Positions 31,463 to 42,900 of a stretch of 64,000 nt of DNA are shown here, in pieces (the stretch's first letter is position 1; every line of letters begins with the position of its first letter). Below the pieces are notes generated by a model. The model saw only the letters and a list, made by a program, of their open reading frames with translations. It did not search any database and was not told where the DNA came from. The DNA lies in the NCBI RefSeq assembly GCF_963675165.1, contig NC_087383.1, forward strand, positions 1,704,979 through 1,768,978. Reading direction: 5' to 3'. The stretch comes from Halichondria panicea. Its lineage: Eukaryota > Porifera > Demospongiae > Suberitida > Halichondriidae. Position numbers and translations under genes: made by a program.

Positions 31463-33244
31463 ATGAAGACACATATCAAGGTGCCCTTCTTAGCTATTAC
31501 TACAGTCATAGTTAGTTATATTCCACTGTTGATCCTGTCTTCTCAGCTCTATTCTAGATCTTCTGTAACACATCCATTGACAATTAAACCACTTTTGAGC
31601 AAAAGACTGTACAACATCATACGAAATGAAACTTTGGACATGGATAAAGTAGAAAAAGATATTTCCATTAAAAGTTATATTCCGAACAAGATTATCAAAT
31701 CACTCGATGAAAAAATCAGATTAACTGTTTCACCCCTTCTAGTAGCCAATGGTGGCGAGGTCACTGTTCAATGGAACAATTTGCATCACCATGCATACAA
31801 TAGCTGGATTGGTCTCTATTGTCCAGCACGTTCCTCACACTTCAACACAATTGATTTCTGGTGGATTAAAGACTTGGTCAACAATACATTAACAGACATC
31901 AGTGTTAGATTCACTCTGTACAATGTGAGAAATGACTGTCAATTTCGTTACTTTGTCAATGACACTGCGACTAAACTGGTTGCTGTTAGCAGCAAGATCC
32001 ACTTTATAGACGCTCAAAATTCTCATCTTCACATTCACTTAGCCCTCACCAAAAAACACAATGAAATGCGAGTGCAGTGGACAACTGGAAAAGAATGTGT
32101 TCCCACTGTTCATTATGGCAGATTACCTGATAATCTTAACCTCAAAGCTACTGGTATCTCCAGGACGTACACAGCATCGGACATGTGTGGTCCTCCAGCT
32201 AACATGTCTGCATACTTTATCGATCCCGGCTATCTTCACGATGTTTTACTAACAGACTTAACTCCAAACACTCAGTACTACTATCAAGTCAGTGGAACAG
32301 GAATCTCCAGTGAAACAATGACTTTCAGAACCTCCCCACACCCTGGCACCAACCTCCCTCTCACCTTTGACATCTACGGAGACATGGACATTACAAAATA
32401 TTCAGAGCAGACAGCGGCTCGCGTCTTAACTGACATCGAACGAGGAGCCTCATTCATACTGCATATTGGAGACCTGTCATATGCCACTGGTATAGCATAT
32501 CGCTGGGACGAGTGGATGACACTGATAGAACCTCTCTCAAGCCGTGTGCCGTACATGGTATCTGTGGGCAACCATGAACAATGCTCAACTGGTGACAACA
32601 AGAATAACCCCTCAGGAAACTCATTTCATCCGACTTGGGGCAATTATCGTCATGATTCGGGTGGTGAATGTGGAGTGCCTACATCGAAACGTTTTCATAT
32701 GCCAGATAATGGCAATGGTGTGTGGTGGTACAGTTTTAAGTACGGACTTACTCACATAATTCAACTCAGCACAGAACACAGTCTAAGTCCCGGGTCAGAT
32801 CAGTACATCTGGCTGGACAGAGCGCTTGAATCCGTTGATCGTGAGACCACCCCCTGGCTAATTGTGACAGGGCATCGCCCTTTATACAACAGTGAAGACT
32901 ATCAAGATGATTTTAACGTTAGCTTACATTTGAGAAAAGACATTGAAGATTTGCTTTACACACATGGTGTGGATTTGTTTGTAGCTGGACACTACCATTC
33001 TTATGAACGAATGTGCCAAGTGTACAAAGGGAAGTGTACTCCTGATGGTGTTTTACATGTGACTGTGGGGTCTGCTGGAATGCATTTGGACACTGCACCT
33101 CTGTTAGGTTTTGATTGGTCAAAGCACTTTGAAGCCTCTTACGGTTATGGACGAGTGACTGTTTTTAGTAAGAATGAACTTTTATGGGAATTTGTAAGAG
33201 TTGAAGATGGTTTCGTGTCAGATCAGTTCAAGCTTTATAAGTGA
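31463..33244 (+). CDS. Purple acid phosphatase, tandem copy 3
   Basis: Single-exon gene of 593 residues with all metal and catalytic motifs, including GNHE. It differs from the other copies mainly between residues 45 and 75, where it lacks the SMDK-type insertion and has IIRNETLDMDKVEKDIS, and in its shortened C-terminus DQFKLYK. The central 400 residues are nearly identical in all copies, which points to recent duplication or gene conversion. The metal-binding AGHYHSYER is kept, followed here by MCQ where the others have TCQ. Confidence 0.93.
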   Translation: MKTHIKVPFLAITTVIVSYIPLLILSSQLYSRSSVTHPLTIKPLLSKRLYNIIRNETLDMDKVEKDISIKSYIPNKIIKSLDEKIRLTVSPLLVANGGEVTVQWNNLHHHAYNSWIGLYCPARSSHFNTIDFWWIKDLVNNTLTDISVRFTLYNVRNDCQFRYFVNDTATKLVAVSSKIHFIDAQNSHLHIHLALTKKHNEMRVQWTTGKECVPTVHYGRLPDNLNLKATGISRTYTASDMCGPPANMSAYFIDPGYLHDVLLTDLTPNTQYYYQVSGTGISSETMTFRTSPHPGTNLPLTFDIYGDMDITKYSEQTAARVLTDIERGASFILHIGDLSYATGIAYRWDEWMTLIEPLSSRVPYMVSVGNHEQCSTGDNKNNPSGNSFHPTWGNYRHDSGGECGVPTSKRFHMPDNGNGVWWYSFKYGLTHIIQLSTEHSLSPGSDQYIWLDRALESVDRETTPWLIVTGHRPLYNSEDYQDDFNVSLHLRKDIEDLLYTHGVDLFVAGHYHSYERMCQVYKGKCTPDGVLHVTVGSAGMHLDTAPLLGFDWSKHFEASYGYGRVTVFSKNELLWEFVRVEDGFVSDQFKLYK

Positions 33245-33663
33245 TGTTAAGTGTAATAGATGTGTATGCTTTATATATACATCATGCTAATAATTTTATA
33301 GATCTCAAATTTGCAATATTGTCTACATATATATATTACAATTTCTATGCCATCAGGAGTGCATGAATACCATAATTATATATATATATATATATAGAGT
33401 CCATGGCCAGCCTCTCTCTTTTCCCTCTCTTCTTTGGTCTCCAAGGAGGTATACACGGGTCCTATGGCCACTTGAGTGTAGTCACCCTCAACACCACGAC
33501 CCACACACTGTCCAATCCCTCCGACGTATAAGAGGCTCCTCGTTGCTTTATATTATCGAGTTCACTGTATATAGATAAACAATAGAGCACAAAATAATGC
33601 ATTTTAGCTCAGAGGTTGCCATGGTGTATTTACTGCATGTATAGGAATTAGAGGTTACAATTA

Positions 33664-34097
33664 CCGATCAATTTGACCAACCGGATCACAACTTGGACCT
33701 GCAAAGCCTGGATCACATTCACAGATCCCATTCACTCATTCCCAGTGCAGTATGAATTGAGTGGAGAGTTGCAGTTAGGTCCTGTATAGACTGGGTCACA
33801 AGCTGCAATACCCAATGCACGTCATAACTCAACTTATAATAATGGATTGGTGGCTAGTTTGTACCATTCTCCTTGAAGAAGGTAATGTCCTCACTGCTCA
33901 GCGATAGCTGGGGGTCAAAGGTGGTGTTGGTCGGATGGTACGGGAACTTCTTGTAAAACAAAGTAGACTCCTCTGTATGTCTGAGGAGGTAAGAGCACTC
34001 CCACCAAAGCAGTGATGTTGATGAGGAAGACATCAACCAAATCATCCTGCCCACTCAGGTCTCTGTCCAGCATCTTAATTTTCAACTGCACCTCATT
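33664..34097 (-). pseudogene. Decayed EGF-like and C2-like gene fragments
   Basis: Minus-strand pieces read GICECDPGFAGPSCDP and CDPVYTGPNC (EGF-like, about 33664-33812), but in different frames. A second block at about 33857-34097 reads LKIKMLDRDLSGQDDLVD, typical of a C2-like strand, then continues recognisably only in another frame to TFDPQLSLSSEDITFF. The frame changes suggest remnants of a secreted or adhesion-type host gene. I see no intact gene in 33245-34742; the rest holds an (AT)n stretch near 33380 and TACATGTA-rich non-coding DNA. Confidence 0.5.
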
Positions 34098-34742
34098 CTG
34101 TTAAAAAATCATGTATATAAACGGCTATGTATGTTTATGACCAACATACCAATTAACGGATAATTACACCAATTAATTAACGATAGGCTTTCGAAGTTCA
34201 AGAGGAGTATCCATTGTCTGGTCCATGCACTGTTACATGGAACCTTATTTCAGACTAACTTAGACGGAACAGACTATCACATGAACCTCATGCATGCACT
34301 CTCTGTGGGCAGTTTCTGAAGATATCTGGAGTTATTATATTTCACTACAGTCTATGGCTAACCACTAGCTAACACCACTCACAATGCAAGTATATATAGA
34401 TGTATATATAGAGGAGAAGTAGTGTAAGAACACGTTTAGAAGGACAGTCATCATGATTTAATAGCTAGATCTAACTGGCACACAAAATACTGTGTATCAC
34501 TGATCACTATAATTATACTATTCTCAAAACACGATATCCCATACATGCATGCACCAGTCAAATCGTAACCTCTTGTTTGAGTGTAATCAACTTAGCAGTA
34601 GTTACAAGAATTTGCAAGAATGCAATTTTTATAACAAGTAGAAACAATAATTATACATGTACAGTGAAATTGAAATGCTGAAACCACAGACAAACGGGGA
34701 CAGGGAAACTTGAGCTATTTTGTACCTAAGCGATGCATGTGT

Positions 34743-36526
34743 TCATAGAAATATTCGTCGGAGATCGCCAGCACATGTGATCCTCTTGCACTTGGGACAG
34801 AGCTTTTGAGCTTTCTGTGTGTGTGTGGGGGGGGGGAGAGGAGGGGGTAATAATTAATGAATGTACTTTTGTGCTTTTTTTCTGCGCTGAGCTAATTTTT
34901 GAGGGTACATGTATGATGTAGTAACTATAATAGTGTATAGAGAACGCACTACTTTCAAGAGACATAGTTGCTTAGGGTATTTCTTGTATATATAGGAACA
35001 CTTACCAGTGCTTGCAACCAGCACTTCTCACAGTAGACGTGCCAGCACAGCACAGAGACAAGAGGTTCAGTGTAGCCACCCTGAGGGGAGGGTGGTACCC
35101 ATAAACTCATGTGTAGACTCTTTATATTTACGGACAAAAGAAAAATACCGCACAATGGCTTAGTGCCAAATTCAAGAATTATCCTTTACACACATTTTTA
35201 CGCAACCATCATTTTCGAGGTTGAGGTAACCCGCAAAAACTGAAAAACAATGCCCCTAGAAATTTGTCACTATATACATACGCTCACCATGCAGATTAGA
35301 CATTGCACTGAAGTAGAGGTACCAGAATTTGACTTTACAACTTCGTTATCTTCACCACCAGTGGAATGGTCCAAAATAGAATTTTGTACATGGGTCTCAC
35401 TAAATCTTTAATCTCATTAAGGAATCAAACACACAAATACAGCAACGAGTAGACAAATAGATTACTAGTAGATGATTATTGCCATGACAACAGGATACTG
35501 CGCGGGACCGTACGTTGCTGTATCATCCTCCTCCACATCCACCTCAATGTCCATACTAGTGTCCCCTGCACTGCTCATCACTGTCCCATTAAAAATGTCT
35601 GTGGGATAGAGGCACACATGCACATTTTGATTGAGATAATTACTATAATAAGAGCTACAATGTAATTGTACCAACGTAGTATTTACAGCGAAACCTGTCT
35701 ATAGCAGCCACCCTTGGGTAGATCAACAAGGGCTGTAATAAAGAGGTGGCCTGCTAACACAGGTCCAAACACATGCTATGAAGACACAGAGCTCCTGGTT
35801 ATTGTATGGGTTACATTTGACTGTACTTACTTGCTCTAGCCTGAGGGCTGAGTAGAGAGGTGGCCCTCACTCGAGTTACATTGCACCAAGTATACTCTTC
35901 ATAGCTTCCATCCTCGCTGTCGTCATTAGTCTCTCCACTCTCTGCAAGACAGTTGGCCACGTGAAACGAGGCTGTCTCTTCATCGGTTGATAATTGAGCA
36001 CCACACACAGAGCATGTGCTCGTGGTGGTGGTCTGGTGGGAGGGTCCTGGCTGGTCAGGGGGACGCTCAAACAGGAAACGTTTCCTTCGAACAGAGTCCA
36101 GTGCCTGTGAAATTAGGGTCAAAATGAGTACCTGAGGTAAAATAGATACTACTACATGTACTGCATATGACTGTGGAAAGGTTAGGAATGACATTTAAAG
36201 AAAAAAGAAGCACAAATGGGAAAAGTGTAGCCTTTTCCTATTGTCTACGATCGATCAATGCATACTAAGAGTTTGCATGATTAGATAGATGGGCCTTCCA
36301 AGATTTAGTGCTTACCATTTGAACTTTCTCTGAGAGAGGCTGCTCACTTTTTCTCTTGCTAGGAGCCCCACCCACTTGTGTGCTGCTCCTCTTCCTTTGG
36401 CGAGGGGGAAGGATTGGGGCTTGTATCCTGGCCACCTCCTGATCGTAATGTGTAGCCAGTGTGTCGGGACGAAGGGTGACCTCACAAATAGGGCAATAAA
36501 TGGGGGAAGACGTAAACTTGGTCACT
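34743..36526 (-). CDS. RNF220: RNF220-type RING E3 ubiquitin ligase (5' end missing)
   Basis: At least five exons are visible. The most upstream one (36526 to about 36316) encodes SPIYCPICEVTLRPDTLATH, the RNF220 zinc-finger block. Next is CSVCGAQLSTDEETASFHVA, then EEYTWCNVTRVRATSLL, and the acidic EVDVEEDDTATYGPAQY. The C-terminal RING is assembled from three exons: CLICM (about 35297), YTEPLVSVLCWHVYCEKCW (about 35010-35080) and KLCPKCKRITCAGDLRRIFL before the stop. Human RNF220 ends almost identically. In vertebrates it ubiquitinates Sin3B and stabilises beta-catenin with USP7. The upstream exon starts mid-codon at an acceptor, so the true start lies in or beyond the N gap. Confidence 0.9.
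35688..35795. repeat. Dispersed repeat copy in RNF220 intron
   Basis: Contains GCGAAACCTGTCTATAGCAG, CCACCCTTGGG, AGAGGTGGCCTGC and AACACAGGTCCAAACACA. It is the reverse-complement relative of 17995-18095 and matches the core words of 12836-13075. Confidence 0.65.
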
Positions 36527-36573
36527 ACGAGGAGAACACGGAAGAGTAATTGATAAGAGCTGCATTTATGTGA

Positions 36574-36773
36574 NNNNNNNNNNNNNNNNNNNNNNNNNNN
36601 NNNNNNNNNNNNNNNNNNNNNNNNNNNNNNNNNNNNNNNNNNNNNNNNNNNNNNNNNNNNNNNNNNNNNNNNNNNNNNNNNNNNNNNNNNNNNNNNNNNN
36701 NNNNNNNNNNNNNNNNNNNNNNNNNNNNNNNNNNNNNNNNNNNNNNNNNNNNNNNNNNNNNNNNNNNNNNNNN
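36574..36773. other. Assembly gap of exactly 200 N
   Basis: The round length is typical of a placeholder inserted by scaffolding software. The 5' ends of both RNF220 (minus) and importin-11 (plus) fall here, so their adjacency and head-to-head order rest on the scaffold join. Confidence 0.99.
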
Positions 36774-36959
36774 ACTTGATCTTTGTGGTTTAATATAGAG
36801 CCCATTGTATGAAGCCATCTTAACATGGCGTTACCATGTATAGGACATTGGTTAGTCTTAGGTTGACGTTTTAAGCACATCGATTCGATGGCTGAAATGA
36901 CCGTTTACTATGGTCATATTAATTAATTATGATTGCTGTATTGGTATAAATTTGCACAG

Positions 36960-39900
36960 GGTATCTTTGCCAATCGTGAGCTGGACACTACTGTTCGATG
37001 GATGGCCATCACATACCTCAAGAATGGAGTCCAACAGTTCTGGAGAAGAGGAGCTCCATTGTGAGTGTGGTTAGCAGCTGTTGAGTGGCTTATCTTCTCT
37101 GAGCGGCTATAATGGTTGCCATGCATGGTTTTATGCTCTTGTGAACTGTAGTAGGATCTATTACAGTGCAAATACATGTCACTGGAAAGCTTTAATCCTT
37201 GGCAATTACCAGGCGTGTGAAAGTTCCTGCATAGGCAAGAATACGCCCACCAGGAAGTGGTGGCTGCACTCCTCACATGCAGTAGACCTATATAATTATA
37301 TATATAATTATATAGTGCAAATACATGTCACTGGGAAGGGCGTGGCTGCACTCACAGTTATAACCCCCCCCCCACCCATACAGTGGTATTGCTAACAAGG
37401 AAAGGCCGTTCATAAAGTCAGCTATAGTGCAGTGCTTCGAGGAACCAGTGTCACAGGTGAGTGAGAAAGGCCGCCAGCTTTTAATCAGATCAAAACTTAC
37501 GTACTGCCATCTATTTCAACTGCAGGTAGCCAATCAGATTGCAGAGCTGACGGCAAGAATAGCTCGTATAGACTGCCCTGATGACTGGCCTGAACTACTG
37601 CCAATACTAACAGAGGTTAGAGTTGAAATGTATCAATCTATCACCCTGCCAATTACAAACTAGTTTAGAATCAAGTTGACTTGTACGAAGATGCTAACAT
37701 TACATTGTTGTACACCTTAAATAATGTAGTGCTACTGTAAACCTATCTATATTACACCGTTGCCATGCCAATTGTTTGCAGGGGGTGAGGAGCTCATCTG
37801 AATTCACTCGCAAATGTTACCTTCACATCTTCAAAGTGGTCATAAAGACCCTTGCTGGCAGACGCCTCATGAATCAGAGGAAGGTCTTCCAAGAGCTCAC
37901 AACAAGTGTATTTGTGTATATTGTCGGGCTATGGAACACCCACTTACAAGGGGGCGTGGCCATGCTCTCGGAAGGAAATATCGAGTCAGCGGTTTCAACT
38001 CTCCAGCTGGCAAAAGTGTGTCTTAAAAGTGAGTGAAACGCCTCGAAATGGGTTGTTATTGTGGTCATCCTGTTGCAGTTCTTCGTCACATGATTGTGCA
38101 TGGGATGGTCAAGTTCCATGCTATAATAGAAGCACTGGTGAGTGGTGTACGTGTTGTTCACTGTTGTCATTGACTACCCCCCCCTCCCCGTCTTATAGCA
38201 ATTTGTGAGCACTCTGATTGAGAGGATTCCAGCATTGCTACAATTAAGTAAGCCATGTGTGTACTGTTCCAGCATTGCTACAATTAAGTAAGCCATGTGT
38301 GTACTGTTCCAGCATTACTACAATTAAGTAAGCCATGTGTGTACTGTTCCAGCATTACTACAATTAAGTAAGCCATGTGTGTAGTGTTCCAGCATTGCTA
38401 AATTAAGTAAGCCATGTGTGTACTGTATACAAGTGTGTAACTACTGACCCTAAGCCACTACTGGACTACAATTATACACATAACTATAATTATGGTTTTG
38501 TTCTTTGCAACCATCATGTGATGTTTCCATCAGCATCAGTTTTGTTGTTTTGACTGATAGCTCGAAATGCATGTGGAACGTATGTAGCATGTTTCTCAGT
38601 GATCTCTCTCTCATTGAAATGTTCTAATCTCGAAGAAAAAGCACGGGTTGTTATATACTTGGAGATTTTTCCGTAATAAGCCTGTTTTTATCTAGCTAAC
38701 TTTATTTGTTAGCCCTTTGAAAGGCCTATATCTATGTGTTTTAATCTGGCCACAGGGAGCCAGTTACCAGAGGACCACCCTGCTAGAGAGATTGTTGAGA
38801 AAAACATTCAACTCAAAATGAAGATTGTAAGTAGTCAAATTTCAACATAATTATACAATCTGTACTGTTGACCATTACCAAGAGTACATAATAAAATGTA
38901 GTAATTTTACTACATCTGTCATGTATTACTTGTCTTCCAGCTGCAGGAGGTTCAGGCTCACCAGAGTCTCGGCTACTCTCAGTTTGTTGGTCCCTCTCTC
39001 GAGCTCATCCGGACACTCATGTTCACACCCGAGAATGAAGGTAGGCTGTGAACTACTCACCTCTCACTGTTATTATTTTGTTATCGCAGATAAGCTCTTT
39101 GAGAAATTGGCCATTTCTTGTCTAAATTTTCTTCGAGTGATTATCAAATGTGAAGACTACAACCCTCCAAAGGCTGAGCTATCACAGTGTGAGCGTGTGT
39201 AGCCGAGCCACCATTATTATATAGCAGGCTTGTCTTGATCATTCCCGATCGACCATTATATATTTTCTCATAAAATTAATTGCACACTCTGTGAGCTTGC
39301 TGTTATCTGAGGACGAATAATTAATTATGTCTGACTGTCATTTTACACATCTTACTAATCTGACAATTCTCATGATGTGACAATTCTCATGATGCCCGTT
39401 TACATTATAGAGTTGTTCTGCTAATGCTTAGATGTACATATCTGACAATGTGCATACCCCCCACAGCTGTGCTACCCCCCTCATATGTGCATACCCCCCA
39501 CAGCTGTGCTACCCCCCTCATATGTGCATACCCCCCACAGCTGTGCTACCCCCCTCATATGTGCATACCCCCCACAGCTGTGCTACCCCCTGGTGTGATG
39601 GAGGCGCACCGCGCCAAGCTCTCGTTCTTCAAGGCGAGTGTGTGTGAGGCCATGTTGGAGAGGCTGGTCGGTCATTACTTGCTCCTCTCTGAAGAAGAGC
39701 TAGAGAACTGGAACACCAATACGGAAGAGTTCTGTGAGTACAGTACAAAATAAGCTTCCTACATTTCTGAGTCTTGCCTTGTCTATACGTACATGTAGCT
39801 TAGAGATATGTTTTACTATAATTATAACACACAAGCTGCTGATTTATATTTAGGTATTTTTTGTTGCTGGGCTATAGCCTTGTACGTACATGTATGTTTC

Positions 39901-42900
39901 TTAGAGGCACTGTTCTTTTTCTAACTTTTTTCAGTTCAAGAGAAAGTCGGTGAAACTCATCAGTACTCATTCAGGGTGAGTCTGTGTGTCACATTGTAGT
40001 CACATGACAGTCACATGACTTCCACTCCAGGAGTGTGCCGAGAATGCTGTGATTGCCATGGTGTACGAGTTCCAGCCCACGCTGGCCCCTGCTCTGATTG
40101 CCATGATACAAGCTGTACAGGCAACAAATCATTCGGCAGGTTTTCAAGCTATCAGGCTCAAGGAAGCGGGTTAGTAACATTAGCCCATAAATCGAGTTTG
40201 GAATTTTCGATTTTTCAAGTGTGTGGTAATGTACTGCCGTCCCCGAGATTATTCTCTGGCCCATTTTTGCCTGTTATTTGCTCTATATACCAACCAATGA
40301 TTTTGCCATCTGGTAGTCTTAGTAAGAGTATACATGTACATGTAGGTAACTAAAGTCTTGACCTAATATTACCCTCCCCCTCTTGTAGTGTACAAGGCAG
40401 CTGGACTGTGTGCCTTCCAACTTTACGACGACCTCAACTTTGATGAGTGGTACCAAAGCCAGCTGCTGCAAGAACTCACTGTACTCAACCCAGAGTGAGT
40501 GTCAACATAATACCATGAGTCGATGACTACATGTCTGTCATAATAAATAAAAACGTACATACTAGGGGACATCATACTGGTTCCTTGTGTTAGGGTGTTT
40601 TTTGTGTGGAAAAGTTGGTGCCTTTTATGCCTAGCTGTACTCCCTCCCCCTGACATACAAGTACACTACCACTGAATGAAATGTACTGATTCAAAGGCTT
40701 GCACTATGCAATGTAATTGTTCTTGTGGTAACCCGAGGTGTTATGTTACCACAATATGGACTAAGAACTATCTATGTAAACAGTAACTATCACCCTCTGG
40801 TCAGTTCTAGTGGTTATTTTAGTTGCATGTCCTTATTTAGTAGTGTTCTAGAAACTTCTCCTGTGGTTTTGTTTTTTGTATAAATAGCTTGTGTGTATTT
40901 TGTGCATCAGAGTTCTTGATAATATTTCCAGACATCACAGTTCTGCATACAAATTAATGCTTTTGTTTTTCTCTCTTCTTGCAGGTACAAGATCGTGAGA
41001 CATCGTGTTGTGTGGGTCATTGGGTCCTGGGTGACTGTCAAACTATCCAGCGAGTTCCGGCCGTCAGTCTACAGCATCATGGTCCCTTTACTGGCACGGA
41101 ATGAGGATCTGGCAGTAAGAATGTAGTCTAGACATTCCAATGATGTACATGTATGGAATGAAGACAGAACTCTAGCATGAACTGTACATGTACATGATTG
41201 TACGGAATGAGGACCTCTGGCAGTAAAAATGTAGTGTATAGAAGTTTCCAATTATGTATAGAATGAAAACCGGATTGCAGCGTATCTAGAGTGTACATAC
41301 ATACAGACAGTACTATGCGATTGCTTTACCGGAATCAGAACCTGAGATTAAGGATTTAGTCTTTCCAAAACACTTGTATGGAATGAGGACCATAGAGACA
41401 GTACTTGTATAATTATACAGAAGTCATGTATGTGTGTATGTATGAGAGAGATGTGTAACTATGGTTACTTAACACTCTCCCTTGTTACAGACTCGACTGG
41501 CAGCTGCTGAGGTGATTCGAACGTGTGCTGACGACTTTGACTTCACAGTGGAGGACTTCTCTCCTGTGAGTGTAACTTATTAAGAAACCTCCCCCTCCCC
41601 TCCAGAGGACAGCCTCTCTATAAAGATAAAACGCCAAAAGCTCCACTGTAATACATGTACACTCATAGAATTGCCTGCACCCTTTTGTGTGTGCATCACA
41701 ACTTTGTGCACTCTATTGTGGTACATTTTGTATACAGCTGTCGCTCACTTCACCTTCTTTTTTGTTGCCTCCAGTTTCTCTCGGACGCCATGTCCGCCCT
41801 CTTCCAGCTGTTACTAGACGTACAAACTCCCGACACCAAAATGAAGGTTTTGAATACTCTCTCCCTCCTTCTGGAGCGAATGGGTGTGGCCATTCAACCA
41901 CACCTCTCGTCCCTCCTGCAATACCTCCCACAGCTGTGGGTGGAGTCAGCTGACGCGAGCTCGTCCATGCTGCGATGTATCATACTCACAACACTCAACA
42001 ACATTGTCAAGGGCCTGGGTCCGCTGTCAGTCAATCTCCACAGTTTCGTGATACCAGTGCTCCAACTAGCCACCGATGTGAAGGAGGCAAGCAATAATGC
42101 AAATCAGTCGTGTCTCAATATTGTATTTTCTGTATTGGATTGTAGCTCTGTGTATTATGTATGTACACGTTTGTCATGTTGGCAAAGCCTAGGAATATAT
42201 TACGTGTACAGTTGTACATGCTAATAATGTGTATTTCTGCTTCCAGCCTGAGCATGTGTACTTGGCCGAAGATGGTCTAACTCTGTGGTGAGTGGTGCTT
42301 GCAATGCACACACGACACACGCTCACAACACCCCCACACACACTCACACCACCCCACACACGCTCACAACACCCCACACATGCTCACAACACCCCCACAC
42401 ACACTCACAACACCCCTTACACGCTCACAACACCCCACACACGCTCACAACACCCCTCACACGCTCACAACACCCCACACACGCTCACAACACCCCCTCA
42501 CACGCTCACAACACCCCTTACACACTCACAACACCCCACACACGCTCACAACACCCCACACACGCTCATAACACCCCCACACATGCTCACAACACCCCAC
42601 ACACGCTCATAACACCCCTCACACGCTCACAACACCCCACACACACTCATAACACCCCCACACAGGCTAACTACCGTCCACAACTCTCCCTCTCCATCTC
42701 CGGACCTCCTTCATCTCCTTGGCAACATGGTTGGCCTACTGGGCGTCAGCTCTGTGTCGGATGAGTCAAGTTCCTCCCTAGCTGGCCTCATGGGTGAGTG
42801 ACCCTCTAGTGCTCTCTTATCCAGTCCATATCTACACGTACACAGCTTTCCTATACGTGGTTTAGAATGAATCATTCCATTTCCCCCCAGTATTAAGCGT

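Noticed and set aside
36525-36880. Open frames across the N run
   Set aside because: They are made of undetermined bases.
42285-42764. Long His/Thr/Pro-rich open frames in three phases
   Set aside because: They are translations of a minisatellite that fills an importin-11 intron; all three frames are open because the repeat lacks stop words.
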